In this document: piece by piece, positions 1 to 6,341 of the stretch
Position numbering within the stretch: the first letter of the stretch is position 1
How the letters are laid out: each line of letters opens with the position of its first letter
Source of the DNA: Oscillospiraceae bacterium
Lineage (GTDB): Bacteria; Bacillota_A; Clostridia; Oscillospirales; Oscillospiraceae
Direction: 5' to 3'
DNA length: 6,490 bases
Assembly: GCA_017549325.1 (NCBI GenBank)
Contig: JAFYVA010000030.1
Location: 1 to 6,490, forward strand
Program-made: the position numbers and the translations under genes
The notes under the pieces: generated by a model
Told to the model about the DNA's origin: nothing
What the model saw: the letters and a program-made list of their open reading frames with translations, nothing else
The model's database searches: none

Positions 1-2072
1 ATCTCGCCCATAGCAGCGTTCATCAGGTCGGCCACAACAGCGGCGGTGAAGGGATTGGCACCAAAGCCCAGGGTGATCAGGTCAGCCTTGGCGATCTCGC
101 CGGCGTTCAGGGCAGCCAGCACATCGCTGGCAGTAGCGTTGGCGAAGGTCAGGTTGGCGTACTTGTTGGTCATGCCCAGCTCGGCAGCCAGCAAGTCGGC
201 AGCGGGACCATAGGCACCGGCATCACCCAGAGCCACATAGTAGCTGTTGGGGCCAACGACATAGTAAGCGGAAATGTTAGCCTTCAGGAAAGCCATCAGC
301 TTTGCGTTGAGGGCCTCGATCTCAGCCATGATGTGAGCATACAGCTCGGCATCGGCATCCTTCAGAGCGGCCTTCAGGGCAGCGATCTGAGCCAGGATGT
401 GAGCGTCCACGTCGGACAGCAGATCCATGATCTTGCCGTTGACAACGCCCAGCTGGTGCTCGATGGCGTCATAGACACCCAGGGCCTCCAGATACACGTC
501 GATCATGGGCCAGATGCGGTAGCCGTACTTGGCATACCAATCCATGAACATATCCAGAGCCTCGCAGGGGTTCTCCATAATGAACTCGGCCACATCGTCA
601 CCGTAGGTGGCGGCAATGTAGGACAGGACGCCCACAACGGCGGGACCGTACTTCTCGATCAGAGCCTCGATCTCGTCGGCGTTCTCGCCCACGAAGCCGA
701 TGACCTCATCGGGATGGTTGTACAGCCAGTTGTACATCCACTGGTCCATGATGGGGCTGGCGGTCACGATCAGCTCCCACAGGTTATCCAGAACGGCGCA
801 CAGCAGCTCGCAAGCCATGGCCTCGGCGTGGTCAGCCAGCCAGGCCAGATAGCCGTCGGCAGCCTCGCAGGCGATGACCAGAGCCTTGTTCAGTGCTTCC
901 AGAGCGTCGCCCAGAGCATGAGCGGCATCCTGGTCCACATCAGCAACGGCACCCAGCACCACGGGCAGGGCGGTCTCGTACAGCTTGACCAGCTCGCCGT
1001 ACACGATATCCATAGCGGCCTCAACAGAGGAGTTGTAGAGCTTGTCAGCGAAAGCCTCAGCGTTGTTCAGCTGAGTCTTGATCTTGGCAACCAGAGCCTT
1101 CAGCTCTTCGTTGTCGTTCAGAGCGTTGTAGATAGCCTCACCGTGCTCGAACAGAACGGTGTCCAGAGCGGCAGCCACGGCAGCGATCTCACCGGCGGCG
1201 TCGGCAGCAACGACGAACAGCTGGGCAATACCCTCTTCGGCGTACTTGGTCACGATCTCCTTGGCGTCGGCAGCGGAGTCAGCGAAGAACTTGCGAACGG
1301 CAGCGCCCAGAGCGGGATCGATGGCGTCAGCAATGGCGATGACTTCCTCAGCCCAGGCGGCGATCTCAGCGTCGCAGGCGGCGAACTCGTCGGCGATCTT
1401 CTCGACCACAACGTCAACCAGCTCGGAGTAGGTCAGAACGGCCTCTTCCAGATACAGGTTCAGCTCCTCGACGTAGGGATACAGGTCCTCGCCCAGCTCC
1501 AGGCCCAGCTTGGCCAGAGCGTCGCGGTGAGCGTGCATCTCGTCCTTCAGGCTCAGGATGGTGGCCCAGGAAGAATCGATAGTGGCGAACTTGTCGTCGG
1601 CCAGCAGACCGGCCATCTCGTTGATGGTATCGACAGTGGCGTCCATCTCAGCCAGGATCTGAGCCTTGACGCTCTCCAGCTGAGCCTTCTGCTCGTCGTC
1701 CAGCTCGACGTCGATCTCATACTCTTCCACATAGCCCTTGGCCAGCTCCACAGCCATGGCGGCGATGTCCAGAGCGTCGACAGCGGCGTCAATGTAGCCG
1801 CTCTCCTTGGCGTAGGCGTAAGCCAGTTCGTAGACGACCTCGTAGTTAGCAACGATGGCAATGGCCCACTTCTGTGCAGCCTCCACCTTGGCCTTGATGG
1901 TCTCGGCGTCCACGACTTCATTCACAGCCTTGTTGTAAACTTCCTCAGCAATGTCATCCTTGCTGATGCTGATCTCGGCTGCGAAGGCGGTGCCCACCAT
2001 ACCCAGCATCAGGCAAACGACCATCAGCAGAGACACGGCGCGGCGACCCATTCTTTCGAATGCGTGTTTCAT
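1..2072 (-). CDS. Secreted acidic helical protein with C-terminal degenerate SGNH-like domain (3' end outside window)
   Basis: The open frame runs from ATG at 2072-2070 to the window edge (690 full codons, no stop seen). The start is set by AGGGAGG five bases upstream and by an immediate signal peptide: a positive N-terminus (MKHAFERMGRR), a hydrophobic core, and a probable signal peptidase I cut after residue 31 (TAFA/AE). Residues ~32-605 are rich in Ala, Glu, Asp and Leu and read as continuous helix; ~540-600 look coiled-coil-like. I recognise no known domain there. At ~611 an SGNH-like fold begins: YYVALGDAGAYG with Ala618 at the nucleophile Ser position, an ANATASDV block II, and LITLGFGANPF with the oxyanion Asn673 kept. 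The same three blocks occur in the second domain of the protein encoded at 2456-5905, so the two are paralogous. The missing C-terminus may hold a wall anchor as in its neighbours. Family assignment is fairly secure; the function is not known. A binding or structural role is inferred from the lost serine. Confidence 0.85.
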   Translation of the reverse strand, partial: MKHAFERMGRRAVSLLMVVCLMLGMVGTAFAAEISISKDDIAEEVYNKAVNEVVDAETIKAKVEAAQKWAIAIVANYEVVYELAYAYAKESGYIDAAVDALDIAAMAVELAKGYVEEYEIDVELDDEQKAQLESVKAQILAEMDATVDTINEMAGLLADDKFATIDSSWATILSLKDEMHAHRDALAKLGLELGEDLYPYVEELNLYLEEAVLTYSELVDVVVEKIADEFAACDAEIAAWAEEVIAIADAIDPALGAAVRKFFADSAADAKEIVTKYAEEGIAQLFVVAADAAGEIAAVAAALDTVLFEHGEAIYNALNDNEELKALVAKIKTQLNNAEAFADKLYNSSVEAAMDIVYGELVKLYETALPVVLGAVADVDQDAAHALGDALEALNKALVIACEAADGYLAWLADHAEAMACELLCAVLDNLWELIVTASPIMDQWMYNWLYNHPDEVIGFVGENADEIEALIEKYGPAVVGVLSYIAATYGDDVAEFIMENPCEALDMFMDWYAKYGYRIWPMIDVYLEALGVYDAIEHQLGVVNGKIMDLLSDVDAHILAQIAALKAALKDADAELYAHIMAEIEALNAKLMAFLKANISAYYVVGPNSYYVALGDAGAYGPAADLLAAELGMTNKYANLTFANATASDVLAALNAGEIAKADLITLGFGANPFTAAVVADLMNAAMGE

Positions 2073-2077
2073 AAATA

Positions 2078-2084
2078 CCTCCCT
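2078..2084 (-). promoter_or_regulatory. Ribosome binding site of the helical/SGNH-like gene
   Basis: The minus strand reads AGGGAGG, then five bases (TATTT), then the ATG at 2072. This is a near-perfect Shine-Dalgarno sequence at good spacing and fixes the start codon. Confidence 0.85.
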
Positions 2085-2093
2085 AAGTTTTGC

Positions 2094-2108
2094 GGGTGTA
2101 TCACACCC
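2094..2108 (-). promoter_or_regulatory. Small hairpin just upstream of the ribosome binding site
   Basis: A perfect six-base stem (GGGTGT / ACACCC) with a three-base loop lies ten bases upstream of the Shine-Dalgarno sequence of the gene starting at 2072. It could stabilise the messenger 5' region or tune ribosome access. It leaves the ribosome binding site itself free. The pairing is seen directly; the role is inferred. Confidence 0.4.
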
Positions 2109-2196
2109 ATTTATTTACATTTCGTCATCCTGGCAGACAACGATTATGTACACAAATAAAAGCTTTTTTTCTCAACGTTTCTTACGCATTCCGCCC

Positions 2197-2268
2197 TTGA
2201 AGAACAGCACCTAAAAGCAACGGACAATCTAATCCGCCGCTTTCTTTTTTTGCGCTCATTTTCTTCAA
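2197..2268 (-). promoter_or_regulatory. Nested stem-loop in the 5' leader of the gene starting at 2072
   Basis: In the ~218-nt leader the minus-strand RNA can form an outer perfect 8-bp helix (TTGAAGAA, 2268-2261, with TTCTTCAA, 2204-2197). This encloses an inner 11-bp helix (AAAGCGGCGGA, 2243-2233, with TCCGTTGCTTT, 2224-2214) that uses two G-U pairs and an eight-base loop. The inner helix is followed by only a short U run, so it is a weak terminator candidate at best. I could not match it to a known riboswitch class. Nested pairing in a long AT-rich leader suggests a regulatory or stabilising element, but no covariation evidence is available. Confidence 0.35.
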
Positions 2269-2296
2269 AAGGCGATCCACATAAAATCGCACTATT

Positions 2297-2325
2297 ATTA
2301 TAGACGCGGTCATCCCAAAATGCAA
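2297..2325 (-). promoter_or_regulatory. Sigma-A type promoter of the helical/SGNH-like gene
   Basis: The minus strand has TTGCAT (2325-2320), a spacer of exactly 17 bases, and a perfect TATAAT (2302-2297). Transcription would start near 2290, giving a leader of about 218 nt before the ATG at 2072. This is the best promoter match in the window. It lies downstream of the terminator of the preceding gene, so the gene is its own transcription unit. The rest of the 2073-2455 gap holds the leader, its hairpins and that terminator; no further gene is visible there. Confidence 0.75.
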
Positions 2326-2380
2326 TACTGTTCTCAAATTTTTCCGGTTATTTTTGCGCCAAATCGAAAGATTTCAAACA

Positions 2381-2411
2381 CCCGCGCCCTCCCGGTCGAG
2401 GAGGGCGCGGG
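2381..2411 (-). terminator. Strong hairpin terminator of the two-domain SGNH protein gene
   Basis: A perfect 12-bp GC-rich inverted repeat (CCCGCGCCCTCC / GGAGGGCGCGGG) with a seven-base loop starts 45 bases after the TGA at 2458-2456. On the minus strand the hairpin is followed by TGTTTGAAATCTTTCG, only moderately U-rich. The stem strength and position make termination likely although the U tract is imperfect. Confidence 0.75.
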
Positions 2412-2452
2412 CTCATCATTTACTTCGCTGCAAAATTTGCTCACCGAGCCTA

Positions 2453-2503
2453 TGCTCAGGCGTGCTTTTTCTTCTTCAGCACCACGATGGCACCGGCAGC
2501 GGC
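2453..2503 (-). repeat. Copy 1 of a 51-bp identical repeat coding the C-terminal anchor
   Basis: These 51 bases are identical to 6291-6341 and code the end of the anchor (AAGAIVVLKKKKHA plus stop). Similarity continues beyond the identical stretch with scattered changes. The copy sits at the 3' end of the two-domain SGNH gene. Confidence 0.9.
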
Positions 2504-5500
2504 GAAGAGCATCACGGTCACATACAGGCCCGCCGTCATGCCGTCAGACGTCTCGGGGCTCTCGGGCTTTTCGGGAGTCTCGGGAGTGGGCAGCTTGGCC
2601 AGGACCTCCGTCTGCTCGTTGCTGTAGGTCTTACCGGCGATCTCCACGGTGGCGGTGCGCTTCACGAAGCCCTCGGCATCCACAGTGGGCTGCTTGGTCT
2701 CCATCTTGACATCGCACTTGGCCGTCAGCTTCTCGCCGCAGCCGGCGCACACATACTCCGCCGTGCAGGCCTTGTTGTCGGCAGTCCAGACGAACTTCAC
2801 ATCGCCCTTGGGTGCGCCGTGGACGTGGGGGACCACTTCCTCGTCATCCTTGTCCTCTTCCTTATCCTCAGCCACGATGGGGTTGAGAGCGTCGTACATC
2901 TGCTGGGCAATGTAGGCGTAGCCGGCCTCGGTGGGGGCATACTTGGCGGCAGCCTTGTCGAAGCTCAGCAGCTCCACCACGAAGTTCACGGCACCCACAG
3001 TCTTGCCCTCAAAGCCGGTCTCCACGTTCACCGCGTCGGCATAGACGGTATTGTCTGCGTAAACGGCATAGCCCAGGGTGCCCAGGTTGGCCAGGTCCAC
3101 GATGTAGCCAATGTACTTGCCCAGATCCAGAGCCTCACCGTTCAGGTCAATAACCAGACCCTCCATGGGGTTATACATGCCCGTCAGCGCCAGCACAGCC
3201 TCGCCGTTGATGGCGCGGATGCTCTCGGCGAGCTCCACATAGCCCAGCAGATGGGCAACGTAGGCGTAGGCATAGCTCTCCACGGCCACGGCAACGATAT
3301 CCGCATACTGGGCGGGGATACCGCCGTCAGCGATGGAAGCGCTCAGCTTTTCCAGCTCCGCGGCGATCTTGGCGGCTGCCTCTTCGCCCACCAGAGCGGC
3401 CCAGTCCATCTCGGCCACAGCCTTACCGGTCATGGCAGCCTTGGCCTGCTTGCCGGCAAAGCTCATGAAGGCGTTGGCGCTGAAGCCCAGGGTGATGAGG
3501 TCGGCCTTGGCGATCTCGTCGGCATATTCGCCCAGCTTAGCCACCACGTCGGCGGCGGTCACGTTGGCAGCGGTCAGGTCAGCGTACTGCACGCCCAGCT
3601 TCTCAGAGAGCAGCTTGGCAGCGGGGCCGTAAGCGGCAGCGTCGCCCAGGGCGAGATAGTAGCTCTCGGCATCCGTCACATAATCTTCCACGCCGTCTTC
3701 ACCCAGTACGGCGTCGTAAATGTAGGCGTATGCCTCGTCATAATATTCGCTGATCAGGGCGAGAATGTTCTCAATGGTCTTATCCTGGGAAGTATACACC
3801 TCTTCGTATGCTTCCTTGACAGCTTCAAACAGAGCATTATGGCCGGCAACAGAGGGATGGCAGCCAATACCGTTGCCGATCACGTAACGGGCAAACAGGG
3901 CCAGCAGGCCGGCCACCGTGGGGTCGGCCGTCTGCAGAGACTGACTCAGGGTATCGGGCAGTGCCAGCAGCATGCACAGCATGGGAACCACATCGGTCGC
4001 TGCATCCTTGGCAGTCTGCACGCCGGACTTCAGCGCCTCTTTGTAGTTGTTAAACTCACCCCGGATCGTTCCGCAGAAGGGATGGGCCGTATTCGTGCAG
4101 GCCAGAAGCTCATCGATATCGGTATGATACAATCTGATGGCAGCACTGACCCGGGCATCCTGCACCATGATCTGCTTGACCAGACCACCCACTGCAGAAT
4201 CCAGGTCGGGTGCAGCGATCAGCTGGGCCGCGCTATTGGCATCCAGCACCGCGGCGCCCATCTGGCTGTTGACACCATCTGCCAGCTGCACAGCGGCGAT
4301 ACCCACAGCAATAGAGGTAGCCGTTTCGGCATAAGCACCGGCGTTCACGCCGATCTTGGCCGAGAAATCGCCCAACACAGGGTTGAACAGTTCAAAGCCC
4401 AGACCACCCAGGCCCAGCACAGACTCCAGGCTGATGGGCGTTCCCTTGGATGCCTTGATGCATGCATCCTCAAAAGCCAGGTAGACGGCAACGGAAACCG
4501 CCTTCTGCGTGTTGGCCGCTGCATAGGCGGCCTTCTGCGCATCGCTCATCACATCGTAGGCGAGTACTTCCTCGAAGGTGACAGGGCACAGCGTCATACC
4601 TTCCACCAGTTCCACGCCACCCATTAGGCCCCAGACCATGCCGGGATTGGAGGCAGAGCCCACAATATTCTCCACAAAGCGCTTACGAATGGTGGAATTG
4701 GGGTTGGGCGTTGTCTTTGCCTCATCCAGATAAAAGTCATCGCCATAGACATCCACCAGGCATTCTACCTTTTCGTCGAGTCTGGCATAGTAGAAGACGG
4801 CATCTCCATAAGCGCCGCCATCGGCAAACTGCAGATAGAACGGCAGAGCCGCAATGAAGGCATTCAGCGGCTCATATACCATGCCCATCAGATCGCCCAG
4901 AGACAATCCGGCAACACCGGCAGCAGACATGAGGGCAGCGCTCTGGGCGTTATCCTCGAAGGTATTCATCAGTTCCACCAGGATGATCTCCGCATCCGGG
5001 TTCAGCTTCAAAATCGCCTCAACGGAACCGGCATAGTTGATCAGGAAGCTAACGCCGGTGTAAAGCACCGTGTTCAGCAGCGCTGCCATCTGCAGATTGC
5101 TCTGCAGATCGGCGCCAGTATAACCTTCGACCAGGTTCTCCACTTCAGCGATCAGTCTCTCGACCTCGGCGTAGAGGTTGGTACCGTTCTGCTGGTCAAA
5201 CTTTTTCACTTCCTGCAGGGCGTCCTCCATGTCATAAACCAGCGTGTCTTCCGGAGAACCGCCAAAACCAACGGCTTCCAGCAGGCGGCCAAACATGAAA
5301 ACGCCGAAGTTGCCGTTGCCCATACCCAGCGAAACCACATCGGCATTCTTCACCGCGGTCTGATAATGCTCCGCAACGATCTTGGCTTCCTCAACGGTAA
5401 TATTGCCGATAGCGCCATTATTCTGAATGGCATAGGCGGCTCTGGCAAGACGGTAGTCATCACACAGCTGATCCCAGGTCCAGAAATCGCCGTTGCTGAA

Positions 5501-5905
5501 CTTGGCGTACCATCTGTCTGCGTGGACCTCTTCCCACCAGAGTTTCGCGTTCGAATAGCCGTCATCCTTAGGCTCAGCCTCAGTCAGCGCGATCGCCTCC
5601 GGATCGTTGTAATCAAGTTCCAAGAGCCAGTGCAGATCTTCGGCGCGCATGGCGGACATCGCCAGGCGGGCATGCTCGGTATCGTCACCCAGCCATGCAG
5701 CAAACTGGTTGGCATAGGACTGCTCACCATAGTCCTCCACACCGGTGTCTCCGTCATAGCCGGGCAGACCGTAACCGTTGGTCATGGAGTCGCCCAGCGA
5801 GACATACTTGATCGTCTCATTGCTGCTTTCGGCAAATACCGTCGCGGGAACGAGAGATACGATCATGGCCAACGCCAGGATCATTGACAGAATTTTCCGC
5901 TTCAT
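2456..5905 (-). CDS. Secreted wall-anchored protein with an SGNH/GDSL hydrolase domain and a second degenerate SGNH domain
   Basis: The product is 1149 residues. The start is supported by AGGAGG five bases upstream and a signal peptide (MKRKILSMILALAMIV..., probable cut after Ala25 in TVFA/ES). Domain 1 (~30-702) has block I GDSMTNGYG with nucleophile Ser40, a block II-like LAMSAMRAEDL (Ala85 where Gly is usual), block III SLGMGNGNFG with Asn197, a strand NPDAEIILVELMN (~302-314), and block V GCHPSVAGHN with His683. The Asp usually three residues before this His is Ile680. A mostly helical insert separates blocks III and V. Domain 2 (~749-1010) repeats the pattern (LALGDAAAYG, ITLGFSANAF, YAPTEAGY) but has Ala756 for Ser and Ala990 for His. 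Then come an acidic linker (1013-1024), a module with H-x-H and four Cys (~1027-1104), a Pro/Glu stretch, SPETSD (1116-1121), a membrane segment (~1125-1143) and KKKKHA. Family knowledge makes domain 1 an ester or acyl hydrolase acting outside the cell; the substrate is unknown. It has its own promoter and terminator. Confidence 0.92.
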   Translation of the reverse strand: MKRKILSMILALAMIVSLVPATVFAESSNETIKYVSLGDSMTNGYGLPGYDGDTGVEDYGEQSYANQFAAWLGDDTEHARLAMSAMRAEDLHWLLELDYNDPEAIALTEAEPKDDGYSNAKLWWEEVHADRWYAKFSNGDFWTWDQLCDDYRLARAAYAIQNNGAIGNITVEEAKIVAEHYQTAVKNADVVSLGMGNGNFGVFMFGRLLEAVGFGGSPEDTLVYDMEDALQEVKKFDQQNGTNLYAEVERLIAEVENLVEGYTGADLQSNLQMAALLNTVLYTGVSFLINYAGSVEAILKLNPDAEIILVELMNTFEDNAQSAALMSAAGVAGLSLGDLMGMVYEPLNAFIAALPFYLQFADGGAYGDAVFYYARLDEKVECLVDVYGDDFYLDEAKTTPNPNSTIRKRFVENIVGSASNPGMVWGLMGGVELVEGMTLCPVTFEEVLAYDVMSDAQKAAYAAANTQKAVSVAVYLAFEDACIKASKGTPISLESVLGLGGLGFELFNPVLGDFSAKIGVNAGAYAETATSIAVGIAAVQLADGVNSQMGAAVLDANSAAQLIAAPDLDSAVGGLVKQIMVQDARVSAAIRLYHTDIDELLACTNTAHPFCGTIRGEFNNYKEALKSGVQTAKDAATDVVPMLCMLLALPDTLSQSLQTADPTVAGLLALFARYVIGNGIGCHPSVAGHNALFEAVKEAYEEVYTSQDKTIENILALISEYYDEAYAYIYDAVLGEDGVEDYVTDAESYYLALGDAAAYGPAAKLLSEKLGVQYADLTAANVTAADVVAKLGEYADEIAKADLITLGFSANAFMSFAGKQAKAAMTGKAVAEMDWAALVGEEAAAKIAAELEKLSASIADGGIPAQYADIVAVAVESYAYAYVAHLLGYVELAESIRAINGEAVLALTGMYNPMEGLVIDLNGEALDLGKYIGYIVDLANLGTLGYAVYADNTVYADAVNVETGFEGKTVGAVNFVVELLSFDKAAAKYAPTEAGYAYIAQQMYDALNPIVAEDKEEDKDDEEVVPHVHGAPKGDVKFVWTADNKACTAEYVCAGCGEKLTAKCDVKMETKQPTVDAEGFVKRTATVEIAGKTYSNEQTEVLAKLPTPETPEKPESPETSDGMTAGLYVTVMLFAAAGAIVVLKKKKHA

Positions 5906-5910
5906 ATAAA

Positions 5911-5916
5911 CCTCCT
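5911..5916 (-). promoter_or_regulatory. Ribosome binding site of the two-domain SGNH gene
   Basis: The minus strand reads AGGAGG, then five bases (TTTAT), then the ATG at 5905. It is a consensus Shine-Dalgarno sequence at good spacing and selects this start. Confidence 0.9.
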
Positions 5917-5954
5917 GATTCTTTGGGCGTATTGGTTTTTCCTTTTACGCCGCA

Positions 5955-5965
5955 TGTAATTTACA
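5955..5965. promoter_or_regulatory. Short perfect palindrome in the leader of the SGNH gene
   Basis: TGTAA-T-TTACA is an 11-base odd palindrome lying 50 bases upstream of the ATG at 5905. It could be a protein-binding site or part of RNA folding. Such a short AT-rich palindrome can arise by chance, and it lies well downstream of the predicted start of transcription, so an operator role is doubtful. Confidence 0.2.
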
Positions 5966-5967
5966 CG

Positions 5968-6069
5968 CCGCCTTCCCCTGACTCCGGCGGTTATGTACGA
6001 TAACAGGCTCTGTCGGGAAAAGTGCCCGCTTCCCCAATGCAGAGCCGCGAACCGTCACTGCGGTGCAGT
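5968..6069 (-). promoter_or_regulatory. Structured 5' leader RNA upstream of the two-domain SGNH gene
   Basis: The transcribed leader contains several complementary pairs: ACTGC/GCAGT closing a three-base loop (6069-6057); GGCTCTG with CAGAGCC (6046-6040 with 6012-6006) enclosing GGGAA with TTCCC (6034-6030 with 6019-6015); and CCGCC with GGCGG (5990-5986 with 5972-5968). Parts are GC-rich compared with the AT-rich promoter just upstream. Consecutive helices before a surface-protein gene are typical of riboswitch or attenuator leaders. I tried to read it as a cyclic-di-GMP or cyclic-di-AMP riboswitch and did not find the conserved core. It is a candidate structure only. Confidence 0.3.
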
Positions 6070-6102
6070 CGCCGCAAGTGCCGTTTCTTCTGTTTTCCAA
6101 AG

Positions 6103-6117
6103 GTAACAAAAAGTTAC
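6103..6117 (-). promoter_or_regulatory. GTAAC-N5-GTTAC inverted repeat just downstream of the promoter
   Basis: A five-base inverted repeat (GTAAC / GTTAC) around five T on the minus strand lies within the first 20 transcribed bases after the promoter at 6158-6130. The position suits an operator or a 5'-end stabilising hairpin. The stem is short, so the call is tentative. Confidence 0.3.
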
Positions 6118-6129
6118 ATTCTTCTTTTT

Positions 6130-6158
6130 ATGATACATCTTTTGCCCATAAAATACAA
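6130..6158 (-). promoter_or_regulatory. Probable promoter of the two-domain SGNH gene
   Basis: The minus strand has TTGTAT (6158-6153), exactly 17 bases, then TATCAT (6135-6130), within an AT-rich stretch. Transcription would begin near 6123 and give a leader of about 218 nt. It lies downstream of the terminator at 6248-6216, so the gene should be transcribed on its own. The gap 5906-6293 also holds the leader structures and that terminator; no other gene is seen in it. Confidence 0.6.
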
Positions 6159-6215
6159 GAGGCTATCCCTCAATTTTTGTGGGAATCTTCAACCAAATTT
6201 TCCTACATAGCAAAA

Positions 6216-6248
6216 GATCTGCTGCAGAATTTTCTTCTGCAGCAGATC
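6216..6248. terminator. Hairpin terminator, possibly bidirectional
   Basis: A perfect 14-bp inverted repeat (GATCTGCTGCAGAA / TTCTGCAGCAGATC) surrounds a five-base loop. On the minus strand it begins 45 bases after the TGA at 6296-6294, the same spacing as the terminator of the next gene, and is followed by TTTTGCTATG. On the plus strand it is followed by CTTTTTATTT. It most likely ends the truncated surface-protein gene to its right and could also stop transcription from the other side. Confidence 0.85.
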
Positions 6249-6290
6249 CTTTTTATTTACTTTGCCTTAGAACCGGCTCGCTTGGCGTTT

Positions 6291-6341
6291 TGCTCAGGCG
6301 TGCTTTTTCTTCTTCAGCACCACGATGGCACCGGCAGCGGC
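6291..6341 (-). repeat. Copy 2 of the 51-bp identical anchor repeat
   Basis: This stretch is identical to 2453-2503. It codes the same C-terminal residues (AAGAIVVLKKKKHA plus stop) at the end of the truncated surface protein. Identity at the DNA level, including third codon positions, points to recent duplication or gene conversion of the anchor. Confidence 0.9.

Noticed and set aside
333..2159. Long open frame on the plus strand opposite the helical/SGNH-like gene
   Set aside because: It is a shadow in the complementary codon phase of a GC-biased gene. Its product is a low-complexity Gly/Val/Leu/His/Gln mix, it has no ribosome binding site, and it runs through the promoter and leader region of the real gene.
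2157..2168. AAAAGCTTTT palindrome near the leader of the helical gene
   Set aside because: It is a short AT-rich palindrome followed by a T run on the plus strand, with no plus-strand gene to terminate, and easily arises by chance.
2354..4627. 757-codon open frame on the plus strand opposite the two-domain SGNH gene
   Set aside because: It is again a mirror of codon bias: no domain, signal peptide or ribosome binding site, it spans the terminator hairpin, and the minus-strand reading has clear SGNH and anchor motifs.
5366..5887. 173-codon plus-strand open frame opposite the N-terminus of the SGNH gene
   Set aside because: It lies fully inside a well-supported gene, has no recognisable motif and no ribosome binding site.
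5906..6069. Leader read as a cyclic-di-GMP or cyclic-di-AMP riboswitch
   Set aside because: Isolated pieces such as CCCGACAG resemble parts of those motifs, but the conserved core and its order are not present, so no class is assigned.
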